NCBI GenBank assembly: GCA_019751875.1
Contig: JAIEMV010000013.1
Coordinates: 186,001-250,000 of the forward strand
Reading direction: 5' to 3'
Length of the DNA: 64,000 nucleotides
Source: Hyphomicrobium sp.
Lineage (GTDB): Bacteria > Pseudomonadota > Alphaproteobacteria > Rhizobiales > Hyphomicrobiaceae
Below, piece by piece: positions 7,517 to 15,664 of the stretch (position 1 is its first letter; every line of letters starts with the position of its first letter). Both the position numbers and the translations under genes were made by a program. The notes below the pieces were generated by a model that saw only the letters and a program-made list of their open reading frames with translations, was not told the origin of the DNA and made no database searches.

Positions 7517-8674
7517 ATGCAGGATGCTACAGCCATGGAAGCACTGGCATTGTTCGCGCTAATCTTTGCAGCCGTCGCAACCCTGCTTCACCTGATCAGC
7601 ACGGCCGTGAGCCTCTGGCGCCTGCGTAAGATCCCAAGTACCGCAGCTAACCTCCCGGCGGGAGAACGGGTCACTATCATCCGGCCCGTCTGCGGCGTCG
7701 ATCCTTTCGAGCGGTTGACGCTGTGTTCGACATTCAAGCTGGACTATCGCGACTACGATATCATTTTTTGTAGTGCGAGCGAGCAAGATCCCGTTGTTCC
7801 GCTCGTGCGCGCTTTGATGGCGGAGCATCCGCATGTCCGCGCACAATTGCTCATCGGCGACGACCGATCCACGCCGAACCCGAAACTCAACAACCTGATG
7901 AAAGGCTGGCGCGCAGCCACGGCTCCGTGGATAGTCATGGCGGACAGCAATGTCCTCATGCCGAAGAGCTACATCGACGACCTCTTCCAAGCATGGAGAC
8001 CCGACACCGGACTTGTGTGCTCGCCCCCCATCGGGAGTCATCCGCAGGGTTTCTGGGCCGAATTGGAATGTGCGTTTCTCAACACGTATCAAGCGCGCTG
8101 GCAGCTCTCCGCCGACGCGGTCGGCTTCGGCTTTGCTCAAGGCAAATCTATGCTGTGGCGTCGGCACGATCTGGAGCAGGCAGGCGGCATTCGCGCATTG
8201 GCGCTTGAAATTGCCGAGGACGCAGCCGCGACGAAAATCGTGAGGGGACGCGGCAAGGTTGTACGCCTCGTGGATCGTCCGTTTCCTCAGCCGATTGGAA
8301 GGAGGTCCGCGCGTCAGGTATGGGACCGACAGGTGCGGTGGGCGCGCCTCCGGCGGGCTACTTTCGTGCCATACTATCTCATGGAACTTCTGACAGGCAG
8401 CCTGTTCCCCATCGTTGCAGGCGTGTATGCAGCCGCCGATCTCGGCATAGATCCATTCCTCACAGGTGGCGTCCTCGGTGCGATTTGGTTCGGTGCCGAA
8501 GCCGTTCTGGCGCGCGCCGGCGGCTGGCATATCAGCGCCTGGTCGCCTGCTGCTTGGCTCGTGCGCGATCTCGCTCTTCCCGTCCTCTGGCTCCAGGGCT
8601 TTGCAGGTAATCGATTTACTTGGCGAGGCACCCATATGACCGTCGCCGATACCTCTGCAGTGTCGCAGTCTTAG
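7517..8674 (+). CDS. GT21-type glycosyltransferase, ceramide-glucosyltransferase-like (Pgt-like)
   Basis: A 385-residue membrane glycosyltransferase with GT-A fold. It has an N-terminal membrane helix (about residues 5-27), a catalytic domain with MADSNVLMP (D2), EIAEDAAATKI (D3) and the acceptor motif DRQVRWARLR matching (Q/R)xxRW, then two or three C-terminal membrane segments (about 285-365). Eukaryotic homologues make glucosylceramide. Rhizobial GT21 enzymes (Pgt) processively glycosylate diacylglycerol under phosphate limitation, which fits this operon. It starts at ATG 7517 behind CGAGGAAC, 21 bases after btaB. A ceramide substrate cannot be excluded. Confidence 0.75.
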   Translation: MQDATAMEALALFALIFAAVATLLHLISTAVSLWRLRKIPSTAANLPAGERVTIIRPVCGVDPFERLTLCSTFKLDYRDYDIIFCSASEQDPVVPLVRALMAEHPHVRAQLLIGDDRSTPNPKLNNLMKGWRAATAPWIVMADSNVLMPKSYIDDLFQAWRPDTGLVCSPPIGSHPQGFWAELECAFLNTYQARWQLSADAVGFGFAQGKSMLWRRHDLEQAGGIRALALEIAEDAAATKIVRGRGKVVRLVDRPFPQPIGRRSARQVWDRQVRWARLRRATFVPYYLMELLTGSLFPIVAGVYAAADLGIDPFLTGGVLGAIWFGAEAVLARAGGWHISAWSPAAWLVRDLALPVLWLQGFAGNRFTWRGTHMTVADTSAVSQS

Positions 8675-8824
8675 CGATACACGCGGCATCGCGGCGAATC
8701 CTGCCAGACGAAATCAACAGAAAAACCTAAGGGGTGAGAGCGCGCCGCTGTTTTCTGTATCAGTGCCAATCGTTCTCTTGATCGCCGCCACGACACTAGC
8801 CGACACGCCCTCCCTCAGTTTTCA

Positions 8825-9319
8825 TCAGAGGCGGTTCAGTCTGATTGAGGCACTTCGCAGGGCTGTGCCCGAGGTGGTGAAATGCACTGACTGCGAGGAT
8901 TGCGAAAACGTCATGGACATTGAGCCGGCGAGACCGCCGCCGGAAATCACCAGCGAGAGCGAGCCTGATGATGCCTTTCCAGCAAGGTTCCCTGAAGCAT
9001 TGAAGGTTCGTTCCTCCCACGTACCTGAGACGGAACCATTGTCGACAGCGAGCAACGACCGCATGTCGATCTTCGCGCCTGCTGACGCACAGCGCAATGC
9101 TAAGCCCATACCGGATTCGCCGGACTTGATCGTAAAATGCCCTCGGCATTCGAGCTTCTCGCTCTGCCCACCTTCAAACTTAGCAGTTCCGCTTCCGCTC
9201 CAACTGCCAGCTAATTTTGCCAGAGGGCCGACGCCGTCTGCTCTGGCGGGTGTCATTGAGAATAGCAGCGCCAAGCAAATGGACGCTCGCGTAATCGATC
9301 TAGATGTCATTCGATGCAT
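8825..9319 (-). CDS. Exported protein of unknown function
   Basis: A 164-residue protein with a clear Sec signal peptide (about residues 1-27, cleavage near ARA-DG). The mature part begins PLAKLAGSWSGSG and is rich in Gly and Ser with alternating hydrophobic residues, suggesting a small beta-barrel. The GxWxGxG opening recalls lipocalin-like domains, and a pair of Cys residues (CRGHF, LRCASAG) could form a disulfide. I recall similar exported proteins in Hyphomicrobiales but know no function. It lies 31 bases downstream of the PNPOx-family gene on the same strand and may be co-transcribed. Confidence 0.7.
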   Translation of the reverse strand: MHRMTSRSITRASICLALLFSMTPARADGVGPLAKLAGSWSGSGTAKFEGGQSEKLECRGHFTIKSGESGMGLALRCASAGAKIDMRSLLAVDNGSVSGTWEERTFNASGNLAGKASSGSLSLVISGGGLAGSMSMTFSQSSQSVHFTTSGTALRSASIRLNRL

Positions 9320-9350
9320 ACCTTTTGTGTTAAGGGTTGGGCAGTGATCA

Positions 9351-9992
9351 TCACCGTTCGCGAAGCGAAATCGGAGAATGCGTTTGTGATTTCAACCGCT
9401 CGCGAAGCTCTTGATTCTCGCGCTCAAGCTGTCTGATCTGCTCACGAACCGGCTCCAGCGCGTCTTCCAATTCAGAGACTGTAAATCGCGGTGTGATGTA
9501 CTGGGGGCAATTCCAATCTGTGCCCTCAACCGAAATAATGAGGCCTCGTTCAGCGGGAGGATCTTCATCCTCCAGCGATTTGAAGCGAGGATCGGTCCTT
9601 TCGATAATGCGCATCCGTCCGATAAGCTTCAGGCGACGCCTGTTCGGATAATCGACCAGTATCAGTGCCACCCGATCATGGCTGCTGATGTTACCCACTG
9701 TGATGTACTGCCTGTTGCCTGAGTAGTCCGCGATTCCTATCTCATTCTCGCTCAGTACCTTTATGAATCCTCGTGGGCCGCCACGGTGCTGAATGTAAGG
9801 CCATCCGGTCTCCGACACGCTTGCCATATACAGACTGTCGCGCGACCTAATGAATGTGATTTCATGTTGTGTGAGAGGCTCTGGCGTGGTGTCAGGGCGT
9901 TCAAGAGATTTGTACGCGCGTCGCGAGCCATTCTCCTCTTGGGCCTGCTTCACGGATGGCGTGAACATCACATTTGAGTAGTGGCGGCTCAT
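9351..9992 (-). CDS. Pyridoxamine-5'-phosphate oxidase family protein with C-terminal coiled coil
   Basis: A 213-residue protein. Residues 40-165 fit the PNPOx-like split-barrel flavin-binding fold (SLYMASVSETGWPYIQHRGG, then DYSGNRQYITVGNIS, VALILVDY and RRLKLIGRMRII), followed by NCPQYITPRF. The last 45 residues form a predicted coiled coil (VREQIRQLERENQELRERL), possibly for oligomerisation. The family binds FMN or F420 and reduces small molecules or haem-like ligands. It is homologous to the PNPOx part of the large fusion at 21939-23969. The substrate is unknown. Confidence 0.8.
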   Translation of the reverse strand: MSRHYSNVMFTPSVKQAQEENGSRRAYKSLERPDTTPEPLTQHEITFIRSRDSLYMASVSETGWPYIQHRGGPRGFIKVLSENEIGIADYSGNRQYITVGNISSHDRVALILVDYPNRRRLKLIGRMRIIERTDPRFKSLEDEDPPAERGLIISVEGTDWNCPQYITPRFTVSELEDALEPVREQIRQLERENQELRERLKSQTHSPISLRER

Positions 9993-10067
9993 CCTTAGTC
10001 TCCGCGATCTGCGACCAGTCTGACACTGCGTAGCCTTGAGAGGGTTCTTCTATACGATGAACGTGAG

Positions 10068-10107
10068 ACCGGGCGTCGGCCCGGGGGGGGGGTGACCGAC
10101 GCCCGGT
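10068..10107. repeat. Perfect 12-bp inverted repeat with a poly-G loop
   Basis: ACCGGGCGTCGG at 10068-10079 is matched by CCGACGCCCGGT at 10096-10107. The 16-base loop contains ten consecutive G (10083-10092). It could form a very stable hairpin. There is no T-run on either side, so it is not a standard intrinsic terminator. It lies upstream of the minus-strand PNPOx gene. Confidence 0.6.
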
Positions 10108-10811
10108 GGCGTGCGCGGGGGATGTGAGGGGGGATATCTCCCGCTGGCGCACGTTTCTTATGGTCGTGTCTTGTTAAACCTCGCGCTTATTGGCTTGAAC
10201 CCCTGCGGAGAGTTGAAGATGACGTGCAGGAGTCCTCACTCAGAGGGCTGGTGTCTGCCGGCAGTACCATACCGCCGGCATGCAAAAGGGATTACAGCGC
10301 TTTCGAGATCGCGAGAATGGCCGCTGAACGGAATCGAGAATTACGGATGACGCAACTGTTGCTGAACGAACGATCCTGCCTCTTAGTTTTTGAGAATTCG
10401 AGGTTTTACTTATTTGCGCGAGATCAAGTGATACGAAGAATGCGACAACAGTCAATTCAACATGGAGAAGTGCCCAGCTTCGTCGATGTAATTTTCTTCT
10501 GATCCATCTGAGATGTAGTCGTCGGTCCAGCCGCTGGCTGACCCCACGACAGCTGTGTTCTGCAGATAGGGCTAGCTTCGGTGCCAAAGAGATCTCAGTC
10601 TCAGAACCCGATTCTGGCACTTGGACAGCAGCTGGTGCGTTGGCTCAATTGAGACGGCGGGATGGTGTGCTTACGTAGAGATATTCAAAGCAGCACAGTA
10701 GCCGGGCTATTTCGACTCCAGCAACAGACTGTTCTGTTCGATAGAGCTTCTGCAATGTCGTCCTTGGACTAAGTTGGAGTTCGAAATGAGCTTAGAGGCT
10801 AATAAATCGAT

Positions 10812-11033
10812 ATGGATCAGCGATTTGCCAACGACATGAACGATGAAGCGGCTCGCTGGTTGGATTGCATCCGCTCTGCCGGAGGCCATGGCGTCTATGC
10901 GTCTTGTGAATTCATGTCGGATGAAGGAAATCTTTTTTCTGCAGCGCGAGCCGGCACGAGCAACCTGCAAAAAGTGATGAGTTATTTTAGGGCGAATAGT
11001 CGGTACATCCGGCTTTTTCGCGGGCATGAGTGA
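10812..11033 (+). CDS. Small hypothetical protein, possible family with 16755-16970
   Basis: A 73-residue frame. Its segment EAARWLDCIRSAGGHGVYAS resembles ARRLWRDCIQTSSTHGSYPS in the small ORF at 16755-16970: a shared Arg/Trp-x-Asp-Cys-Ile, then His-Gly-x-Tyr and a following Cys. The similarity extends to the DNA. It has no signal peptide or membrane segment. Whether it is expressed is unknown, and no good ribosome site is visible. Confidence 0.3.
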   Translation: MDQRFANDMNDEAARWLDCIRSAGGHGVYASCEFMSDEGNLFSAARAGTSNLQKVMSYFRANSRYIRLFRGHE

Positions 11034-11042
11034 GGGCAGCGA

Positions 11043-11249
11043 ATGATCATTGCGCATCTTACCGATCAAGATATTGCAGATCTGGTGCTGTTCTACAGCT
11101 CGCGAGATGCAGCTGACCCCTGCGCTTTGTTCACTGCATCCAGTGATGCGAAAGCGAAGGCTGATGATGTCCAGCCGATTTGCGGCAAGATTGCCTCTTG
11201 TTTGAGCGCCACGACGCCTGAGTGTCCGGTTTTTTGTATGTCAGCCTAG
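11043..11249 (+). pseudogene. Possible cytochrome c C-terminal remnant
   Basis: The 68-residue frame opens with AHLTDQDIADLVLFYSS, the pattern of the C-terminal helix of class I cytochromes c (typically LTDxDIADLAAYYAS). The expected haem motif CxxCH and axial Met are absent, and the residues that follow contain isolated Cys with no second haem site. This looks like a stranded fragment of a decayed c-type cytochrome, although chance resemblance over so short a segment is possible. Confidence 0.35.
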
Positions 11250-11624
11250 AGCGGCACATCTTTAGAATTCGGAGTCACTATTCTCTCGATCAGCTGTTCC
11301 ACGCTGGGAGATGGATGTAAATCTGGTCCGCGCATGTGACGCTCACAAGCGCTCCAGATTTGTCGGCTCTTTCGAAGCGAAGATCTCAAATGAGTCGGAC
11401 ATATTCAAATCGTTGCGGGAGCGCAGCGGTGCAAATCGCAATCCAAATTTCCGGTCATGCGTTAGTTCGCGTCTGAGCTGTCCTCCCATTGATTACTGCG
11501 TTTGGGATGAGACCTTGTGATCGATATCCCGTTGATCGTTCCCGGCAACGGCATTGTCTGTTTCGGATTTCATCGGTTCGATGCATGAGAGCTACGAGGT
11601 AAGACTCGTCCATCGCATCTCCCA

Positions 11625-12611
11625 ATGAGGACGAAGCCAGTGCTCATAGAACCGGTAGGTCACGGACCAAAATTTTCGCGGCGCGCTGTGCTCCGCGGAG
11701 CATCCGGTCTCTTTTTTTCTTTAGCGGTGGCCGGCTCGTCGCGGGCGGACACAATGGCGCTCAACATCGTTGAAGTGGCGCCTGGCGTTTATGTCCATCA
11801 AGGACATGTCGAGCTTCAGTCCCCCACGAACCTAGGGGACATGTCTAACGCGGGCTTTGTCGTCGGTGACGTTGGCGTCGCGGTTATCGATACTCTTGGA
11901 TCAGCAAAAATGGGCGCAGCCCTTCGTGCCGCGATCAGATCAGTAACCGACAAGCCCATAGTCTACGTGATCAACACTCATATGCATCCGGATCACGTCT
12001 TCGGTAACGCAGCGTTTCTTCAAGATAACGCTACGTTTGTCGGCCATCGTAAGCTCGCTGCTGGCCTTTTGGCGCGAGCCGACTCGTATCTTCAATCAAG
12101 CCAACAAATGATGGGTGCCGAGGCGCTGCAAGGTACACAGGTCATTACACCTTCATTGGACGTGTTCGACCATCATGTGTTGGACCTTGGTGGACGCCAG
12201 CTTACATGCCGCGCCCAGCCAACTGCGCACACGGACAACGATCTCATCGTCACCGACAGCAAAACTGGTGTGACGTTCCTAGGGGACTTGTTGTTCGACA
12301 CTCATATCCCGACGATAGACGGTTCCGCGCGAGGATGGCTGCAGACGATCGACAAACTGCAAGGCCAGTCACTCACGCACGTCGTTCCAGGGCACGGTGA
12401 ACCGCTGATGAAAAGCCCTGAAGCCTTTAATTCGGTCAAGCGCTACCTCCAGCAGCTGATCACAGACGTCAAGCAAGACATCCAGAGCGGAAAGAGTATG
12501 GCGGATTCAGTCAATACCGCTGGGCTCTCTGAACAGAATAGGTGGGACTTGTTTGAGCAATACCACAAACGAAATGTCACGGCTGTCTACGCAGAAATCG
12601 AGTGGGAATAA
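11625..12611 (+). CDS. Tat-exported metallo-beta-lactamase-fold hydrolase (quinoprotein relay type)
   Basis: A 328-residue protein with an N-terminal twin-Arg signal (SRRAVLRGASGLFFSL, cleavage near SRA-DT) and a metallo-beta-lactamase domain. The zinc ligands are all present: INTHMHPDHVFGN (HxHxDH), PTAHTDND, FLGDLLFD and VVPGHGE. It resembles the periplasmic zinc metallohydrolases found next to SoxYZ-like carriers and PQQ dehydrogenases. The next gene, 25 bases on, is exactly such a carrier. It may cleave a product from the carrier thiol, much as SoxB or persulfide dioxygenase-like enzymes do. That role is inferred, and no quinoprotein is present in the window. Confidence 0.85.
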   Translation: MRTKPVLIEPVGHGPKFSRRAVLRGASGLFFSLAVAGSSRADTMALNIVEVAPGVYVHQGHVELQSPTNLGDMSNAGFVVGDVGVAVIDTLGSAKMGAALRAAIRSVTDKPIVYVINTHMHPDHVFGNAAFLQDNATFVGHRKLAAGLLARADSYLQSSQQMMGAEALQGTQVITPSLDVFDHHVLDLGGRQLTCRAQPTAHTDNDLIVTDSKTGVTFLGDLLFDTHIPTIDGSARGWLQTIDKLQGQSLTHVVPGHGEPLMKSPEAFNSVKRYLQQLITDVKQDIQSGKSMADSVNTAGLSEQNRWDLFEQYHKRNVTAVYAEIEWE

Positions 12612-12636
12612 CAATACCCTTTGCAGGAGTTTTACC

Positions 12637-13446
12637 ATGCAACGTCGAACACTGAAGAGCGCTCTCATTAGCATAGCAATCCTTGCTGCGACACCGCAGA
12701 ACGGATACAGCGCGGACCCCGCAGCAGAGCTATGGTCGGCACTAAAGCAAGACGTTTTTGGAGCCAAGGCTATTCGCGAAGATAGCAAAGTCGTTGTTCT
12801 TGAGGCTCCTTCGCGCGCAGAAGATGCAGCGTATGTACCGATCCGCATCAAGATTGCCGGTGATCGAGCTGCATCCGTAAAATCTGTCACGCTACTCATC
12901 GACACCAACCCATCGCCACTGGCCGCTGTCTTCCGCTATGGCCCCGCTGCCGGTGGTGACAAGGCCGAGCGCGTCATCGAAACCCGCGTTCGCATGGACT
13001 CTTATTCTAACGTGCGCGCCGTCGCGGAAACCACCGATGGACAGCTGCACATGGCGACCGCGTTTGTGAAGGCGTCTGGGGGTTGCTCGGCTCCTTCTCC
13101 GAAGGATTCGGATGCCGGGAGCAAGGACTTTGGCAAGGTTGTTGTGCGGCATCTAAACGGCGACAAGGCCGGTCTTGCGCAGGTGATGATCCGGCACCCA
13201 AACAACAACGGACTGCAAATGGATCCGATCTCCAGAAATTTCATCCCTGCTAATTTCATTCAGGCGATCAGCATCAGGCGAAACGGTGACACCTTTATGG
13301 ATATTGAAAGTGGAATCTCCATCTCTTCGGATCCAAATTATCGCTTCTCGTTTTCACCCGATTGGTCGCACGACATCAAGGTTGTTGCTCGAGGATTAGA
13401 CGAGACGCTGTTTGAAGGTCAGTCAACGGACTCGGCGACCCAATGA
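12637..13446 (+). CDS. SoxYZ-like fused thiol carrier, exported
   Basis: A 269-residue protein starting at ATG 12637 behind CAGGAG. It has a Sec signal peptide (to about residue 25, YSA-DP), a SoxY-like domain (about 30-150) that ends in the carrier cysteine motif GGCSAP, and a SoxZ-like immunoglobulin domain (about 160-265: VVVRHLNGDKAGLAQVMIRHPN through SISSDPNYRFSF). In the Sox system the carrier cysteine holds sulfur intermediates. The fused form is known as a quinoprotein dehydrogenase-associated carrier. Here its neighbours are the MBL hydrolase and dihydrolipoamide dehydrogenase. Its cargo is unknown. Confidence 0.85.
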   Translation: MQRRTLKSALISIAILAATPQNGYSADPAAELWSALKQDVFGAKAIREDSKVVVLEAPSRAEDAAYVPIRIKIAGDRAASVKSVTLLIDTNPSPLAAVFRYGPAAGGDKAERVIETRVRMDSYSNVRAVAETTDGQLHMATAFVKASGGCSAPSPKDSDAGSKDFGKVVVRHLNGDKAGLAQVMIRHPNNNGLQMDPISRNFIPANFIQAISIRRNGDTFMDIESGISISSDPNYRFSFSPDWSHDIKVVARGLDETLFEGQSTDSATQ

Positions 13447-13495
13447 ACGGACAGTGCAAAGCAAAATTGAACCATCTTAACAGAGAGAGACGAAC

Positions 13496-14950
13496 ATGAG
13501 CGGAAAGACCAACAGGAAAGCATCTATCATCAATGTGGATGTTGCGATTATTGGCGCTGGGTCTGCCGGAATGGCGGCATATAGAGCTGCACGCATGCAC
13601 ACTCAGTCAGTCGTTCTGATTGAGGCAGAAAAATATGGTACAATATGTGCGCGGGTTGGCTGCATGCCGAGCAAGCTTCTTATTGCCGCTGCAGAGGCTG
13701 CTCATCGCGCGACCCACGCCGATCGGTTCGGAATCCATTGTTCAGCTGTGAGAGTTGACGGCCGCCAGGTGATGGAGCGTGTGCGGCGTGAGCGTGATCG
13801 GTTCGTTGCTTTAGTGACAGAGACGGTGGAGCAGTGGCCAAGCGATATGCGTTTGTTCGGGCGAGCCCGCTTCGTCGATCCACATACCTTGGCCGTCGGC
13901 GATCAGGTGGTACGCGCCGATCGGATTGTGATCGCAACTGGATCGAGTCCGGCTGTGCCGGAACTCTGGCGCACGCTGGGCCGGCGGGTCATCGTCAACG
14001 ACGATGTGTTTGACTGGCTTGATCTTCCCGAAAGTGTGGCTGTCGCTGGTATGGGCGTCATTGGTCTGGAGCTCGCGCAGGCTCTGAGCCGTCTTGGAGT
14101 TCGCGTGAGGGGCTTCGGTCGAGCCAATAGTTTCGGTCCGCTGACGGATCCAGAGCTCTTAGCGAAAACTAAGCAGATCATTGGGCCAGAGCTCAATTAC
14201 GACAGTGAAGCTGCCATTACGGCAGTTGAGGCAACTCGCGAAGGTGTCAACGTCAACTACTCTGACGCTAGTGGTGGCCACACAGAGGCCTTCGATTATC
14301 TCCTCGTTACGACCGGACGCAGGCCAAACGTGCACGACCTGGCACTGGAAAACGCTGGCATCCAAGTCGACGAAGCCGGAGTTCCGATCTTTGATCCAAC
14401 AACCGGGCAGGTCGGTGCGAGCCACATCTTTATAGCGGGCGATGCGACTCAACAACGTCCGTTGTTGCACGAGGCAGCTGACCTGGGACGGATCGCAGGT
14501 GATAACGCGGGCCGCTTTCCGGACCTGATCGTGCGGCCGCGCCGTGTACCTTTGAGCATCGTCTTTAGTGATCCTCAAATCATGATCGTTGGCGCAAGCC
14601 GTGCCGAACTCGAGAGGAGTAGCCACGATTTCGTTGTCGGCACGGCCTCGTTTGAGGATCAGGGCCGCAGTCGGGTAATGGGCATCAATGCAGGAGCACT
14701 CCACGTCTATATCGATCGGCGCACGACACGTTTGCTCGGCGCCGAAATGGTCGGGCCCAATGCCGAACATATAGGGCATCTCCTCGCGTGGGCACAACAG
14801 GCGGAGAGGACGCTCCAGCAGATGTTGGACAGCCCCTTCTATCATCCCGTCGTCGAAGAGGGAGTTCGAACCGCGCTGCGTGCGGCTAAGTCCCAATTGG
14901 GCGATCTTCATATCACTGAGCCGTGCATTGATTGCACGCCCGCTATTTGA
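13496..14950 (+). CDS. Dihydrolipoamide dehydrogenase-like disulfide oxidoreductase
   Basis: A 484-residue class I flavin disulfide reductase. It has an FAD dinucleotide fold VAIIGAGSAGMAAYRAAR, a redox pair in ICARVGCMPSK (CxxxxC), an NAD-binding fold SVAVAGMGVIGLELAQAL, FIAGDATQQRPLLHEA, and the C-terminal dyad in FYHPVVEEG. All catalytic residues appear intact. It is cytoplasmic (no signal peptide), unlike the two preceding exported proteins. There is no 2-oxo acid dehydrogenase E1/E2 nearby, so a role in lipoate, glutathione or other disulfide reduction within this cluster is inferred. Related mercuric or glutathione reductases are less likely given the motif set. Confidence 0.85.
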   Translation: MSGKTNRKASIINVDVAIIGAGSAGMAAYRAARMHTQSVVLIEAEKYGTICARVGCMPSKLLIAAAEAAHRATHADRFGIHCSAVRVDGRQVMERVRRERDRFVALVTETVEQWPSDMRLFGRARFVDPHTLAVGDQVVRADRIVIATGSSPAVPELWRTLGRRVIVNDDVFDWLDLPESVAVAGMGVIGLELAQALSRLGVRVRGFGRANSFGPLTDPELLAKTKQIIGPELNYDSEAAITAVEATREGVNVNYSDASGGHTEAFDYLLVTTGRRPNVHDLALENAGIQVDEAGVPIFDPTTGQVGASHIFIAGDATQQRPLLHEAADLGRIAGDNAGRFPDLIVRPRRVPLSIVFSDPQIMIVGASRAELERSSHDFVVGTASFEDQGRSRVMGINAGALHVYIDRRTTRLLGAEMVGPNAEHIGHLLAWAQQAERTLQQMLDSPFYHPVVEEGVRTALRAAKSQLGDLHITEPCIDCTPAI

Positions 14951-14967
14951 TCGAAAGGGTACGCGAC

Positions 14968-15585
14968 GTGTTAGAAATACTCACCGCCGATACGCCGAAC
15001 GGGATCAAGATCCCGATCGTCGCTGAGGAATTGCAAATCCCATATGTCGTCACCAAAATCGATTTTTGGAAAAACAAACCTTCAACATTACTGGCTGTGA
15101 ATCCCAATGGTAGGATCCCGGCCATTGTTGATCGGGCCGATCAAAGTAACGTAGTACGTGTCTTCGAGTCCGGTGCAATCATGCTCTATCTGGCGGACAC
15201 CTACGGCGGGCTTATTCCGCAACATCCTCAGGGGCGCGCGGAAACTTTGAGTTGGCTGTTCTTGCAAGTCTCTGGCTTAGGTCCGAGCTTTGGACAAGCA
15301 GGGCACTTTCTTCGCGGTGCCCCCGAGCGGCTGGCTTACCCAACGGAGCGTTTCAGAGCTGAGGCCCAACGCCAGTTGTCACTTGTGGACGCGCAATTGT
15401 CCCGCTCGGAGTGGATCAACGGTTTCGACTATTCGATTGCCGACATTGCCTATTTCAGTTGGCTGAGGTCAGCATCTTACGCCGGATTGACGACTGAGGG
15501 CTCCGTAGGGATTACCAACTGGCTTCAGAGGATCTCCGAGAGGCCAGCCGTGCAGCGTGCGCTAGCTGCAATGGCAGAGTCTTAG
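14968..15585 (+). CDS. Glutathione S-transferase, YfcG/YghU (Nu) type
   Basis: A 205-residue protein starting at GTG 14968 behind GAAAGGG. The thioredoxin-like N-terminal domain begins with TADTPNGIKIPI (the TPNG active-site region of Nu-class GSTs) and has the cis-Pro glutathione-binding segment [11 protein letters not shown] and the [14 protein letters not shown] motif. The helical C-terminal domain shows DYSIADIAYFSWLR. Nu-class enzymes act as GSH-dependent disulfide-bond reductases or peroxidases. It follows the disulfide reductase gene by 17 bases, suggesting one operon. Two paralogues lie at 29471 and 48050. Confidence 0.88.
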   Translation: MLEILTADTPNGIKIPIVAEELQIPYVVTKIDFWKNKPSTLLAVNPNGRIPAIVDRADQSNVVRVFESGAIMLYLADTYGGLIPQHPQGRAETLSWLFLQVSGLGPSFGQAGHFLRGAPERLAYPTERFRAEAQRQLSLVDAQLSRSEWINGFDYSIADIAYFSWLRSASYAGLTTEGSVGITNWLQRISERPAVQRALAAMAES

Positions 15586-15664
15586 CCTCTGTACTTTGCT
15601 GAAAGAGCTTACGGTGAGTTGGCCTATGGGATGATGGGCCGCTAAATTTTGGAGCCGGGCGCCC

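Larger units (their letters stand above)
9993..11624. other. Gene-poor 1.6-kb stretch
   Basis: Between the PNPOx gene and the MBL hydrolase I find no convincing full-length gene. It contains a strong inverted repeat (10068-10107), two small frames listed separately (10812-11033 and 11043-11249), and scattered short frames without ribosome sites. The second small frame looks like the tail of a cytochrome c, so this may be decayed coding DNA. Confidence 0.5.

Noticed and set aside
7559-8689. 376-residue open frame on the minus strand
   Set aside because: It lies fully antisense to the GT21 gene, has no domain, and arises from GC-rich codon bias.
14159-14911. 250-residue minus-strand frame
   Set aside because: Antisense to the intact disulfide reductase; no motif and no ribosome site.
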